64,000 nt of DNA, taken from assembly GCA_020052645.1 (NCBI GenBank), contig JAGVOQ010000008.1, positions 61,099 to 125,098 on the forward strand. The letters are read 5' to 3'. The notes below the pieces were generated by a model, which was not told the origin of the DNA, searched no databases, and saw only the letters and a list, made by a program, of their open reading frames with translations. Below, piece by piece: positions 16,797 to 25,394 of the stretch (positions within the stretch are counted from its first letter, which is position 1; each line of letters starts with the position of its first letter). A program made the position numbers and the translations under genes. This DNA is from Candidatus Omnitrophota bacterium. GTDB lineage: Bacteria; Omnitrophota; Gorgyraeia; Velamenicoccales; Velamenicoccaceae.

Positions 16797-17157
16797 AGTG
16801 ACTGTTGATATGGATTTTAGCGCGGCCCATAACTTAAGAGGTTATCGGGGAAAATGTGAATCTCTTCATGGACATAATTGGAAGGTCCGGGTTGCGGTGG
16901 AGTCAAAGAAACTGGACCAGGTCGGCATGGTGGTTGATTTTAAAATAATCAAAGAATATTTACGAGATATCTTGGACCTTTTAGATCATAAATATCTTAA
17001 TCAAACCTCTTACTTCAAAAAAATAAATCCTACCTCTGAAAATATCGCTAGGCTTATTTATTTAAAGATGAAGGAAAGACTTAAAAAAGATTCTTTAACT
17101 GTTGGTTTTGTTACGGTTTGGGAGACGGACAATAGTTTTGCGACGTATCGTGAGTGA
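16789..17157 (+). CDS. queD: 6-carboxytetrahydropterin synthase QueD
   Basis: Second step of 7-deazaguanine synthesis: dihydroneopterin triphosphate to 6-carboxy-5,6,7,8-tetrahydropterin. It is a tunnelling-fold protein of 122 residues. Zinc ligands are in FSAAHNL and SLHGHNW; Cys in GKCESLHGH is the catalytic one; DHKYLNQ is the active-site Asp-His. It is the first gene of a queDCEF run. The enzyme for the first step (FolE) is not in this window. Confidence 0.94.
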   Translation: MFEVTVDMDFSAAHNLRGYRGKCESLHGHNWKVRVAVESKKLDQVGMVVDFKIIKEYLRDILDLLDHKYLNQTSYFKKINPTSENIARLIYLKMKERLKKDSLTVGFVTVWETDNSFATYRE

Positions 17158-17159
17158 TT

Positions 17160-17843
17160 ATGAAGAATAAGTTGGGCCCTTTTTTTAAGGATCGGGCTGT
17201 TGTTCTTTTATCCGGCGGTCTTGATTCAGCCACGGTGCTTTATATAGCCAAACAGCAAGGGCATAAAGTTCATTGTCTTGTTTTTGATTATGGGCAAAGG
17301 CATAGGCGCGAAATTTTATCTGCAAGGGCAATTGCGCGTAAGGCGGGATGTCCTGTCACGATGCTAAAAATAAACCTGCCGTGGAAAGGGTCGTCGCTTC
17401 TGGATAAAACATTGAATGTCCCCGAGCATCTAAGCCTGAAAGGCGTTCCGTCAACGTATGTGCCCGCACGCAATACTATTTTTTTGAGCTTTGCGCTTTC
17501 TTTTGCCGAGGCGATTGATGCAGGCGTTATTTTTATAGGTGCCAATTCAATAGATTATTCGGGTTATCCGGATTGTCGTCCAAATTATTTTAAGGCTTTT
17601 CAGCAAATGGCGAACCTTGCAACAAAGAAAGCGACGACAAGAAGAAAAATAAGAATTTGCGTACCGCTTCTTCGCATGACAAAAGCCCAGATTATTAAGG
17701 CGGGCTTAGGCCTGAGCGTCCCTTACGAATTAACATGGTCTTGTTATAAGGGTAGAATCAATCCTTGCGGTTGTTGTGATAGCTGTAGGATAAGGGCCAA
17801 GGGTTTTAAAGAGGTGCGGGAGTTGGATCCGTTGCTGCTATGA
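17160..17843 (+). CDS. queC: 7-cyano-7-deazaguanine synthase QueC
   Basis: ATP-dependent conversion of 7-carboxy-7-deazaguanine to preQ0. The PP-loop is VLLSGGLDSAT near the N-terminus. The C-terminal zinc site is made by Cys residues in SCYKGRINPCGCCDSC. ATG 17160 was chosen; a GTG at 17154, overlapping the queD stop, would add two residues and cannot be excluded. The queE start overlaps its end by four bases (ATGA type). Confidence 0.94.
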   Translation: MKNKLGPFFKDRAVVLLSGGLDSATVLYIAKQQGHKVHCLVFDYGQRHRREILSARAIARKAGCPVTMLKINLPWKGSSLLDKTLNVPEHLSLKGVPSTYVPARNTIFLSFALSFAEAIDAGVIFIGANSIDYSGYPDCRPNYFKAFQQMANLATKKATTRRKIRICVPLLRMTKAQIIKAGLGLSVPYELTWSCYKGRINPCGCCDSCRIRAKGFKEVRELDPLLL

Positions 17844-18517
17844 ACAAGCAAGCTAAAATATCAGAAATTTTCGAAAGCCTGCAGGGAGAAGGTATTTATC
17901 TCGGGTTCAGGCAGGTTTTTATCCGTTTTTTTGGATGTAATTTGCAATGTGCGTTTTGTGATACGCAGTTGAAAAGTTTCCAAGAATATAGCGTTGACCA
18001 AGTCCGGGATCAGATTTTGAAATTTAAGGATTATCATTCAATATGCCTGACCGGCGGAGAGCCGCTTTTACAGGCAGAATTTATTGAATCCTTATTGGAC
18101 GCGATCAAAGACCTGAAAAAAAAGATTTATTTGGAGACTAATGGAACTCTTTTTAAAGAATTGGAACGCGTGATCGATCGGCTAGATATCATTTCGATGG
18201 ATTTTAAATTGCCGTCGGTGACAAAGAATGGTGATCACTGGAGCGCGCATGAAGAATTCCTTAAAAAGTCTATAGCCAAAGATGTTTTTATTAAAATCGT
18301 TATTGGCCCAGAGGTTGTAAAAACCGAAATTGAAAGATCAATTGAGATCATTAAGGGCCTTCGACCTGAAGCAAGGATTGTTCTTCAGCCCAGCTGGCTT
18401 GATTTCAATCGGGAGCTTCTGTTTTTAATGGAGAGCGTCTGTAACCTTTTTTTAAAGGGCGGTATTCTCCATGTTGAAATAATGCCGCAGGCGCATAAAT
18501 TGGCTCAAGTGAAGTGA
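17840..18517 (+). CDS. queE: 7-carboxy-7-deazaguanine synthase QueE
   Basis: Radical SAM enzyme contracting the carboxytetrahydropterin ring to 7-carboxy-7-deazaguanine. The N-terminal ISEIFESLQGEG is the QueE hallmark. The cluster site is GCNLQCAFCDT (CxxxCxxC), and LTGGEPLLQ is the SAM-binding GGE motif. Length 225. In the pathway it acts before QueC although it is encoded after it. Confidence 0.94.
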   Translation: MNKQAKISEIFESLQGEGIYLGFRQVFIRFFGCNLQCAFCDTQLKSFQEYSVDQVRDQILKFKDYHSICLTGGEPLLQAEFIESLLDAIKDLKKKIYLETNGTLFKELERVIDRLDIISMDFKLPSVTKNGDHWSAHEEFLKKSIAKDVFIKIVIGPEVVKTEIERSIEIIKGLRPEARIVLQPSWLDFNRELLFLMESVCNLFLKGGILHVEIMPQAHKLAQVK

Positions 18518-18605
18518 ATCGGGTAACGGGCAACGGGTATCAGGTATCGGAAAAATAAAAATATTTTATTGTTTGCTGTTGCCAGTTGTCAGATCCCTGA
18601 TGCCT
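18518..18605. repeat. Inverted repeat of GGGTATCAGG/CCTGATGCC words
   Basis: AACGGGCAACGGGTATCAGG (from about 18524) is followed by complementary words such as GTTGCCAGTTGTCAGATCCC and CTGATGCCTG. It separates queE from queF and resembles other intergenic hairpin elements in the window. No riboswitch was recognised here. Confidence 0.55.
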
Positions 18606-18628
18606 GAAAAATAATTTTGGAGATTATT

Positions 18629-19030
18629 ATGAAAAAGAAATCATCTTATGAAGGATTGCAGGAAAATATCAAGATGCTTAAGACGCCGGACATCGAAGTC
18701 TGGACGAACCAATACCCTAAGAATCGCTATGTTGTTCATATAGACATTCCTGAATTTACCTGTATTTGTCCTAAGACTGGATTGCCGGATTTTGGCACCA
18801 TTGAAATCGATTATATTCCGTCTAAAGTTTGTATTGAGTTGAAATCATTGAAAGAATATCTAACGTTTTATCGCTCTATCGGGATTTTTCATGAGCATTT
18901 TACGAATAAACTTATGGATGATTTTTTCCGTGCCTCTAAGCCCCGTTGGGTTAAGATGACTGTTAAGTTTAATCCGCGAGGCGGTATTACAACGACCGTG
19001 ACTCGAGAGCAAGGCTCGTTTAAGGGGTAG
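18629..19030 (+). CDS. queF: NADPH-dependent 7-cyano-7-deazaguanine reductase QueF
   Basis: Reduces the nitrile of preQ0 to the aminomethyl group of preQ1, committing the pathway to queuosine in tRNA. It is the short (type I) form, 133 residues, tunnelling fold. The catalytic Cys is in FTCICPKTGLPDFG, and the QueF signature ELKSLKEYLTFYR precedes FHEHFTNK. ATG 18629 follows TTTGGAGAT; a TTG 12 bases earlier was rejected. Confidence 0.94.
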   Translation: MKKKSSYEGLQENIKMLKTPDIEVWTNQYPKNRYVVHIDIPEFTCICPKTGLPDFGTIEIDYIPSKVCIELKSLKEYLTFYRSIGIFHEHFTNKLMDDFFRASKPRWVKMTVKFNPRGGITTTVTREQGSFKG

Positions 19031-19054
19031 TTTTTTTAAAAGAGGAAAAACGCG

Positions 19055-19900
19055 ATGAAGAAGATAAATTCTGAAATAATAAGGAGAGCTGTGGCTCATT
19101 TATGCATCGAGGCCAATATCAGGTTGCGTAAAGATGTCCGCGCTGCTTTAAGTCGCGCGATTAAAAGTGAAACTAATCCTCGGGCAAAGAGATTTTTAAG
19201 TCAGCTTTTGGATAATGCCAGGATCGCGCAGGCGGATAAAATTGCCCTGTGCCAGGATACAGGGTTGCCAACGGTGTTTGTTGAAATCGGTCGTGATGTG
19301 AATACGCAGGGCCTGGACATGGATCGTGCCATCCAAAAAGGCATTGAAGATGGATATCGCAAGGGGTTTTTAAGGAATTCCATTGTTTCAGATCCTTTAC
19401 TTCGGCCTCAACCTCCGAAGTTTAGCCCAGGGGTTATCCACTATGATTTTGGTTTGTATCGTGGCTTAAGGATCACTGTGTTACCTAAGGGTTTTGGTTG
19501 TGAAAATAAAACTCAGTTAAAAATGTTTACCCCGACTGTTCCTCTGGAGGAGATAAAAAAATTCATTATATCGGTTGTTAAGGATTCCGGTCCTGATGCT
19601 TGTCCTCCGTATGTTGTGGGCGTGGGGATCGGAGGGAGCGCGGATCAAGCGGTATTATTGGCTAAAAAAGCGTTATTGCGCCCGCTTGATAAATGCAGTT
19701 CTTTAAAACATATCGCGAGTCTCGAAAAAGATCTTTTAAAGAAAATCAATCAAGCTAATATTGGGCCTTTGGGATTGGGTGGAAGAACAACATCTTTGGG
19801 CGTAAGTGTTTTGACTGCACCGACTCATATTGCAGGCTTGCCTGTGGCTGTCAGCATTAGTTGTCATGCATTAAGGAGCGCCAGTGTTTATTTCAAATAA
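19055..19900 (+). CDS. Class I fumarate hydratase/tartrate dehydratase, alpha subunit
   Basis: N-terminal half of an oxygen-sensitive [4Fe-4S] hydro-lyase, here as a separate 281-residue subunit. It shows LCQDTGLPTVFVEIG and, further on, DACPPYVVGVGIGGSADQ, which contains cluster-binding Cys and substrate residues, then IGPLGLGGRTTSLGV. Together with the next gene it forms one enzyme that hydrates fumarate to L-malate (or dehydrates tartrate); the two cannot be told apart by eye. The genes overlap by 17 bases. Confidence 0.9.
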   Translation: MKKINSEIIRRAVAHLCIEANIRLRKDVRAALSRAIKSETNPRAKRFLSQLLDNARIAQADKIALCQDTGLPTVFVEIGRDVNTQGLDMDRAIQKGIEDGYRKGFLRNSIVSDPLLRPQPPKFSPGVIHYDFGLYRGLRITVLPKGFGCENKTQLKMFTPTVPLEEIKKFIISVVKDSGPDACPPYVVGVGIGGSADQAVLLAKKALLRPLDKCSSLKHIASLEKDLLKKINQANIGPLGLGGRTTSLGVSVLTAPTHIAGLPVAVSISCHALRSASVYFK

Positions 19901-20438
19901 AAAAATTTCAACACCTCTGGATGAGGAAACAATAAAGTCTTTGAAAGCAGGCGATGAAGTGCTTTTAAGCGGAGAAATTTTTACGGCCCGCGACCAGGCG
20001 CATAAGCGATTGGTTGAGATGATCTCTAAAGGTGTTAGTCTTCCCATTGATTTAAAAAACAAAATTATTTATTATTGCGGTCCGACGCGCACAGCTCCCG
20101 GACGCGTGGTTGGATCGTGTGGTCCTACGACCTCCGCTCGTATGGATAGACTTACTCCTCAACTGCTTCAAATCGGACTAAAGGGTATGATTGGTAAGGG
20201 CAGGCGTTCGGATGTTGTGCGGCACTCTATCCGTAAGCATGGGGCAATTTATTTTTTAGCTACAGGCGGAGCTGGCGCTTTCTTAAGCCGACGCGTTATT
20301 TCCGCAAAGCCGATCCTTTTTAAGGAATTAGGGCCTGAGGCTGTTGTGAGGCTTGTTGTAAAAGATTTTCCGTTGATCGTTGGAATTGATTCAACAGGAA
20401 GAGATGTTTTTGAAATGAGGACGTCATTTACGGAATGA
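19884..20438 (+). CDS. Class I fumarate hydratase/tartrate dehydratase, beta subunit
   Basis: C-terminal (swivelling) half of the same hydro-lyase, 184 residues. The pattern LKAGDEVLLSGEIFTARDQAHKR, then IYYCGPTRTAPGRVVGSCGPTTSARMD, GKG and FLATGGAGAFLS, is the complete family signature. It starts at GTG 19884 with AAGGAG upstream, inside the alpha gene. GTCATTTACG (20423-20432) and its complement (20446-20455) make a hairpin over the stop codon that may end the transcript. Confidence 0.9.
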   Translation: MFISNKKISTPLDEETIKSLKAGDEVLLSGEIFTARDQAHKRLVEMISKGVSLPIDLKNKIIYYCGPTRTAPGRVVGSCGPTTSARMDRLTPQLLQIGLKGMIGKGRRSDVVRHSIRKHGAIYFLATGGAGAFLSRRVISAKPILFKELGPEAVVRLVVKDFPLIVGIDSTGRDVFEMRTSFTE

Positions 20439-20569
20439 ATATGAACGTAAATGACTGTCCGAATTCACCCTTGCCATTTACTTCGAATATTTTATTAAGG
20501 TACATGTCAAGGATCTAATTCACAGACGTCTGCCGCTGTTACAGCGACAGACTACATTTTACGTTCATT
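20423..20569. repeat. Hairpins between fumarase and RNase PH genes
   Basis: Three inverted pairs: GTCATTTACG/CGTAAATGAC (20423-20432, 20446-20455), GTCTGCCGCTGT/ACAGCGACAGAC around one T (20528-20552, one mismatch), and an outer ATGAACGTAAATG/CATTTTACGTTCAT (20441-20453, 20556-20569). The outer pair encloses the rest and looks like a mobile or structured intergenic element. Confidence 0.6.
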
Positions 20570-20607
20570 AGGGTTCCGTAAAGTGTCTATTCATTAGAGG
20601 TGGCGAA

Positions 20608-21345
20608 ATGATGCGACAGGATGGACGCGCTAAAGATGTCATGAGAAAAGTTAAGGTAACCCGCAGGTATCTTAAGCATGCCGAGGGATCTTGTTTAATA
20701 GAAGTGGGTGATACAAAAGTCATTTGTTCCGCTTCTGTTGAAGAAACAGTACCGCCATTTTTAAAGAACTCAGGCACGGGTTGGGTGACAGCTGAGTACG
20801 GTATGTTGCCGCGTTCGTGTGAATCGCGGATCAACAGAGATCGTCAGAAATCAGGAAGGACTTTTGAAATACAGCGCTTGGTGGGCAGATCGCTTCGTTC
20901 TGTGGTGGATATGAAGCAATTAGGCGAGAGGACCATTTATCTTGATTGTGATGTGATCCAGGGTGATGGTGGGACGAGGACAGCGTCTATTACAGGAAGT
21001 TTTATTGCTCTTGTGGATTGTCTGGAAACGATCAAGAAAGAAGGCCTGTTGAATAAAATTCCTGTAACAGAATTTATCGCGGCAACTTCTGTAGGTATTG
21101 TCGATGGGGCCATGCTTTTAGATTTAAATTACGCGGAGGATTCTAAGGCGGAAGTTGACATGAACGTGGTCATGGTTTCCAGTGGCAATCTTATTGAAGT
21201 CCAGGGAACAGCTGAACGGAATCCATTTTCAAGGGCACAGATGGATAAGTTGATGGATTTGGCTCAAAAAGGAATATCTCAATTGATCGAGATGCAGCGG
21301 GAATTGCTTAAGGATAGTAAATTTCCAGCTTGCATAAAGGCATAG
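20608..21345 (+). CDS. rph: Ribonuclease PH
   Basis: Phosphorolytic 3'-to-5' exoribonuclease trimming tRNA 3' ends. Length 245. [15 protein letters not shown] and TEYGMLPRS-like [12 protein letters not shown] are family motifs, and [17 protein letters not shown] is the phosphate-binding region with the key Gly-Thr-Arg. It is preceded by AGAGGTGGCGA. RdgB follows after seven bases, the common rph-rdgB pair. Confidence 0.95.
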   Translation: MMRQDGRAKDVMRKVKVTRRYLKHAEGSCLIEVGDTKVICSASVEETVPPFLKNSGTGWVTAEYGMLPRSCESRINRDRQKSGRTFEIQRLVGRSLRSVVDMKQLGERTIYLDCDVIQGDGGTRTASITGSFIALVDCLETIKKEGLLNKIPVTEFIAATSVGIVDGAMLLDLNYAEDSKAEVDMNVVMVSSGNLIEVQGTAERNPFSRAQMDKLMDLAQKGISQLIEMQRELLKDSKFPACIKA

Positions 21346-21352
21346 GTTTTTA

Positions 21353-21955
21353 ATGGAACTGCTGATTGCGACAAGAAACGCCAAGAAGCTTGAAGAGATC
21401 AGGGAGTTATTGAAAGATTTGAATATCATCGTAACTTCTTTGGCGCAATATAAAGACCTGCCTGAAATTATCGAGGATGGCAGGACGTTTGAAGAAAATG
21501 CCGTCATTAAAGCCTGTACTATTGCCCTCTATACAAAAAAGCTTGTTTTGGGAGAAGACTCCGGTTTAGAAGTTAAGGCATTGAATAATAGGCCTGGTAT
21601 TTTTACCGCCAGATACGCAGGAGAGGGCGCAACTGATAAAAAGAACAACCAGAAGTTGTTGCGGGAATTGGAAGGTGTTCCTTTAAAGAAAAGAGGCGCA
21701 CACTATCGGTGCGCGGCGGCTTTGGCAGACGCACAGGGGCTTATCGGCGTTGTTTCCGGAAACTGCCAGGGGTTGATCGGCCTGTCATTGAAAGGGTATT
21801 TTGGATTTGGGTATGATCCATTATTTGTTATTAAAAAATACAACAAGTCATTCGCAGAGCTCGGGCCTTTGGTTAAGCATAAGATGAGCCATCGTTACAG
21901 AGCTCTTAAAAAAGCGCGTGTCATTATAGAAAAATATTTAGATAAGAAGTCTTGA
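21353..21955 (+). CDS. rdgB: XTP/dITP diphosphatase (RdgB/HAM1)
   Basis: House-cleaning pyrophosphatase that hydrolyses dITP and XTP, keeping them out of DNA. It has the N-terminal LLIATRNAKKLEEIRELL, FEENAVIKACTIA, the catalytic LGEDSGLEVKALNNRPGIFTARYAG and FGYDPLFV. Length 200. It is transcriptionally linked to rph. The gene converges on the AsmA-like gene with an 11-base gap and no visible terminator. Confidence 0.95.
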   Translation: MELLIATRNAKKLEEIRELLKDLNIIVTSLAQYKDLPEIIEDGRTFEENAVIKACTIALYTKKLVLGEDSGLEVKALNNRPGIFTARYAGEGATDKKNNQKLLRELEGVPLKKRGAHYRCAAALADAQGLIGVVSGNCQGLIGLSLKGYFGFGYDPLFVIKKYNKSFAELGPLVKHKMSHRYRALKKARVIIEKYLDKKS

Positions 21956-21966
21956 AGTTCCAGAGC

Positions 21967-24732
21967 TTACGGAATGAAATTTGAGAAGATGTCGCTGAAT
22001 TTCTTTATGATATTTTCTGCAATAGCCTGAATTTTGTATTTTGGTTCTTTTATCGTTCCTGAGATTTTTATCCCCGTTAAACTTCCTTTTTTAGAAAAAA
22101 TCTGAGCGATTTGTGAACGAACTTCATTTTCTTGGTCCGGCGTTTCTTTTGAGCCTGACTGGATGATCTGCGTGTTGATTAAGAAGTCTAGGTCTCCTTT
22201 AAAAGACATTTTCCCTTCGGCGATCAATCCCATTTCAGGCCCCAGTAATTCGAGATCGTCTGTTTTTAAGAAACCGTCTTCGATGGTGAAGTTGCCTTGG
22301 GCATTAGTAAAGACGATGTTGGTAAAGCGCGGAATTAATAAAAAGTTCCCCAACCCTTTTAATGGATTGAATTCCCACAGGTTTCCTTTTTTAATAAGGA
22401 GCGAACCAACGCCTTTCGCGCTATTAATATCTTGTGTATTTCCTTCTATGGAAATATTCAAAAAACAAGCCCCGTAAAGTGTTTTACTTTTTGCGGGGGT
22501 ATCATTCTTTAAATCATTGAGTTCTAAATCTTTTAGAGTACCGTTTAAGAGATAATACGTTTTATCTTTATGAGATAAATTAAGATTCCCCTTGATCATT
22601 CCCTGGCCTTTGTATGCGTTAAAAGAAAATTCGTTAATATAGCCTTTTTGATTCATCTGGGCATAGTCGAGCTTAACATCTTTGATCGTCAGGTCATAAA
22701 GTTTTAAAGATGCGCTTGTGGCTTTGGTTTTAATGTTCCAGGAGCGTATATCATTTAAAGGGCCTGCGATTTCTGCCTTGAAGGAGCATCGTCCTTGAGG
22801 CTTCATTTGTTTAAAAGTAGCTGAATGGTTTGGCAGTAGGGTTTTTAAGTCGTTCGCATCGACGACCACGCTACCATTTAAGCTTATTTCTTTTTTTGGT
22901 TTGATTTGTCCGTGGATGTCAAAAGTTGAGTTCAGATAGCGTCCTTTTAGAGAAGTAACGATGTAGGTTTCATTTTCTTTTATGAAATTAGTTTTTAAAG
23001 AAATACCTTGGCCTGCAAGGTTTGCATTGATGTGAGGAGTTTTAAATCCTTTTAGGTCTCCTTCAATCTTATAACTTTTTTCTAGATAGCGCGCGTCGCT
23101 GAAATGCCAGCGGATATTCTCTTCTTTAGTATTAAACAGGACAGTGCCTTTGTCTGCGGAAAGTTTATGTTTTAATGTCGGTAGAGTGAGATTGATCTTT
23201 AAAAGTTGTGTTTCTCCTGAGATCACGGGCGGATTTTTTGAGGTGATATCAGAAGCGTAGTGGATTTTGAGCAACGCGGTGCCGTTTAGCTCACAATTAA
23301 GAGCGGGGAACTGTTTGTTAAGAAAGGGTGTTATTTTTTCCAACATGATATCGGCACTTCCCTCAAGTGTTAAGATATTGTTTTTGAAAGTTCCTGTAGC
23401 TGACAGAACGGTATCTAGCGCGCGGGCTTGAATATCTTCAAAAATCAGGTCTGCATTTTTAAACTTAATGGTTGAGTGGAAGCCGGTAATTGTGTCGAGG
23501 GTTTCAATCCCGGAAATATCCGCGTTTTTGATATTAAGGGCCCCTGAATAAGATATGCTTTGATTATTTTCCTGTGTTAACGCTGAAGCGAAAGTGAAGG
23601 AGGTTTCTAAGGTTGCGCGGGTGAGTTTCAGCTTGTCTTTTTCGGCATCTACCTGTGACAAGGTTAAGGCGCCGCTTAAGTGAAATTGGTGCGCCTTGGC
23701 TGTAAAATCGAGTGCCGATTTTTCAATACTTCCTTTTAAATTAAAATCTTTATTAAAAGAAAGAAAGCCATCTTTTAGATCAAGGGTGCCTTGGGATGAG
23801 ATTTTGTTGAGGTCGTTTAAAGGGGATTGGACTGTGATTTGGCTGTTAAAGGAGCTGTTATCGATAGAAAATTCTTCTTTTGCGAGACTGAATGCATCGG
23901 CATCAAACTTTGTTTCAATTTTAAAATTATTATTATCAAGGGCTCCAATGCAGGAAAGATTGTGGATCTTTCCGCTTTTTAATAAGACAGGGAGGTTCCG
24001 ATAATATGGTTCGTAGTTTATGACATCGAGCTCATTTGCTGTCATGTTTATTAAGAGAAGGCTGGGGTTAAAAACATAAGAACCCACCAGGTGCAATTCT
24101 GTTTTTTGATCATTTTTACTAAGTTGAGCAAACCCCTCAAAGTTAAGCTTTTTCCACGAGCCTCTGACTTTTAAGTGTTTTAGATAAAGTTGGATTTCGG
24201 CTTGAGGCGTAATGGCTGCGTCATTAAAAAATACGCGAGAATCGGTAATTTGGATGGTTTGAGCCAATAATTTAATAGAATTAATTTTTTTCTGAATGTC
24301 TGGTGTTTTTTCTTTGGCGGGAACCTCTGGTACTTTATTTTCTTTTTCGAAGAAGTAGCCTATATTTAAAGAACAATCGTTTTCCCTGTTTATGTTTAGG
24401 ACAAGTGATTTAATTTTTATAGAAGGCAGAATGATTTGTTTTTCTTTGAAGAACGGAATAATAAGAAAAGAGACGGTAGTTTCTTTGGCAGAACACAAGA
24501 TGTTGGTTGAAGAACCTTTTTCAAAAATACGTAAGTTTTTAAGGACGATGCCTTGAAAAATATTAAAATCGACATTCTCGATTGTGACTTTGCTTTGGGT
24601 TGTTTCGCAAAGGATGTTTATAATTTTTTCTTTAGCGATGCCTGGAAGGGTTTTTTTGGCAAAAGTGACAAGACCTCCTGCGATAGCGATCAATAAAATG
24701 CCTAAAATTCCCAAAAGGAGTTTCTTTTTCAT
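21967..24732 (-). CDS. Large AsmA-like (YhdP/TamB-type) envelope protein
   Basis: 921 residues: an N-terminal membrane anchor (about 4-25), then a long region of repeated beta strands with low-complexity polar character, ending in an AsmA-like C-terminal region (LLIKKGNLWEFNPLKGLGNFL...TIEDGFLKTDDLELLGPEMGLIAEGKMSF). AsmA-clan proteins bridge the periplasm and are implicated in lipid transport to the outer membrane. ATG 24732 begins MKKKLLLGILG; a TTG 36 bases upstream was rejected. A second, smaller AsmA-like gene lies at 26284. Confidence 0.75.
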   Translation of the reverse strand: MKKKLLLGILGILLIAIAGGLVTFAKKTLPGIAKEKIINILCETTQSKVTIENVDFNIFQGIVLKNLRIFEKGSSTNILCSAKETTVSFLIIPFFKEKQIILPSIKIKSLVLNINRENDCSLNIGYFFEKENKVPEVPAKEKTPDIQKKINSIKLLAQTIQITDSRVFFNDAAITPQAEIQLYLKHLKVRGSWKKLNFEGFAQLSKNDQKTELHLVGSYVFNPSLLLINMTANELDVINYEPYYRNLPVLLKSGKIHNLSCIGALDNNNFKIETKFDADAFSLAKEEFSIDNSSFNSQITVQSPLNDLNKISSQGTLDLKDGFLSFNKDFNLKGSIEKSALDFTAKAHQFHLSGALTLSQVDAEKDKLKLTRATLETSFTFASALTQENNQSISYSGALNIKNADISGIETLDTITGFHSTIKFKNADLIFEDIQARALDTVLSATGTFKNNILTLEGSADIMLEKITPFLNKQFPALNCELNGTALLKIHYASDITSKNPPVISGETQLLKINLTLPTLKHKLSADKGTVLFNTKEENIRWHFSDARYLEKSYKIEGDLKGFKTPHINANLAGQGISLKTNFIKENETYIVTSLKGRYLNSTFDIHGQIKPKKEISLNGSVVVDANDLKTLLPNHSATFKQMKPQGRCSFKAEIAGPLNDIRSWNIKTKATSASLKLYDLTIKDVKLDYAQMNQKGYINEFSFNAYKGQGMIKGNLNLSHKDKTYYLLNGTLKDLELNDLKNDTPAKSKTLYGACFLNISIEGNTQDINSAKGVGSLLIKKGNLWEFNPLKGLGNFLLIPRFTNIVFTNAQGNFTIEDGFLKTDDLELLGPEMGLIAEGKMSFKGDLDFLINTQIIQSGSKETPDQENEVRSQIAQIFSKKGSLTGIKISGTIKEPKYKIQAIAENIIKKFSDIFSNFIP

Positions 24733-24787
24733 GTTGTTTATTATAGGTCTCCTTAAAAGATTAATCAATTGAAAAGGAGGGGGTTAG

Positions 24788-24868
24788 ATGCTAAAATTAA
24801 ATACTCAAAATAGGCTTAAAGGTAGAATTGGTCGAAGAGTAATAAAAAATTTATTGGACTTAGTTTGA
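24788..24868 (+). CDS. Possible 26-residue basic small ORF
   Basis: A very strong ribosome site (AAAAGGAGGGGG) is placed correctly before ATG 24788, followed by 26 codons encoding a basic peptide (MLKLNTQNRLKGRIGRR...). It lies just upstream of tRNA-Pro and has no recognised family. It could be chance. Confidence 0.25.
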   Translation: MLKLNTQNRLKGRIGRRVIKNLLDLV

Positions 24869-24880
24869 TTTTTAGATTTT

Positions 24881-24958
24881 CGGGGCGTGGCTCAGCTCGG
24901 CTAGAGCGCTTGCTTTGGGAGCAAGACGTCGCAGGTTCAAATCCTGCCGCCCCGACCA
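24881..24958 (+). tRNA. tRNA-Pro(UGG)
   Basis: Complete cloverleaf: acceptor CGGGGCG/CGCCCCG, D arm GCTC/GAGC, anticodon stem CTTGC/GCAAG with loop TTTGGGA (anticodon TGG), T arm GCAGG-TTCAAAT-CCTGC, discriminator A and encoded CCA. The last bases plus downstream sequence form one arm of a perfect 16-bp hairpin. Confidence 0.96.
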
Positions 24959-25199
24959 TTTTTTGCGATAGAGCAAAAAATGGTCGGGTGTCGATGAGGC
25001 CGTAGCGAGACGATAAGTCGAGCAGGCCGAATCGGCCAAGACACCGCTATGTTCTTTAGATAGAGCAAAAAATGGTCGGGTGTCGAGTGCAAAGCCTCCT
25101 CGAAGGGGATGAGGCCGTGGCGAGACGAGTGCGAAGCCTCCTCGGAAGGGATAAGTCGAGCAGGCCGAATCGGCCAAGACACCACTATGTTCTTTAGAT
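24951..25199. repeat. Hairpin on tRNA-Pro 3' end and tandem 92-bp repeat
   Basis: CCCGACCATTTTTTGC (24951-24966, the tRNA end) is followed after six bases by its exact complement (24973-24988), and the complement recurs at 25065-25080. The repeat unit starts at 24968 and again at 25060. The second copy carries two extra related inserts of about 23-27 bp, each containing AAGCCTCCTCG. Both units end with CACTATGTTCTTTAGATA-like sequence (CACCGC in the first). The first hairpin could act as a terminator or processing signal. The antisense open frames here are artefacts. Confidence 0.8.
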
Positions 25200-25250
25200 A
25201 ACCCAGAAAGGGTGGACCTACCCAATACAAAATAAGGGTAAGGTCCAAGG
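25200..25250 (+). mobile_element. A-family repeat copy
   Basis: ACCCAGAAAGGGTGGACCTA followed by AATAAGGGTAAGGTCC matches the tandem A units at 9729-9916 in order and spacing. It sits directly behind the duplicated 92-bp repeat. Sequence from here to 25359 holds no gene. Confidence 0.6.
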
Positions 25251-25394
25251 GGAAAATTGGTCGTACTAAAGCGAACGTTGTGAGGCGACAAGCCGAACAG
25301 TGAGCGTAGTACCGACAACATTAGATTTTTCGTTTTAATTTTTCATTGTTCATTTATATGCGCCTGTAGCTCAGTTGGATAGAGCAACTGCCTT

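Noticed and set aside
16789-18628. preQ1 riboswitch
   Set aside because: Looked for upstream of queD and queF; only coding sequence or a simple inverted repeat was found, without the preQ1 aptamer signature.
24872-25321. 149-codon and overlapping 103-codon open frames on the minus strand
   Set aside because: They read backward through tRNA-Pro and its tandem repeats; the end (SGRQDLNLRR...) is the well-known spurious peptide from antisense tRNA. Repeated peptide words mirror the DNA repeats.
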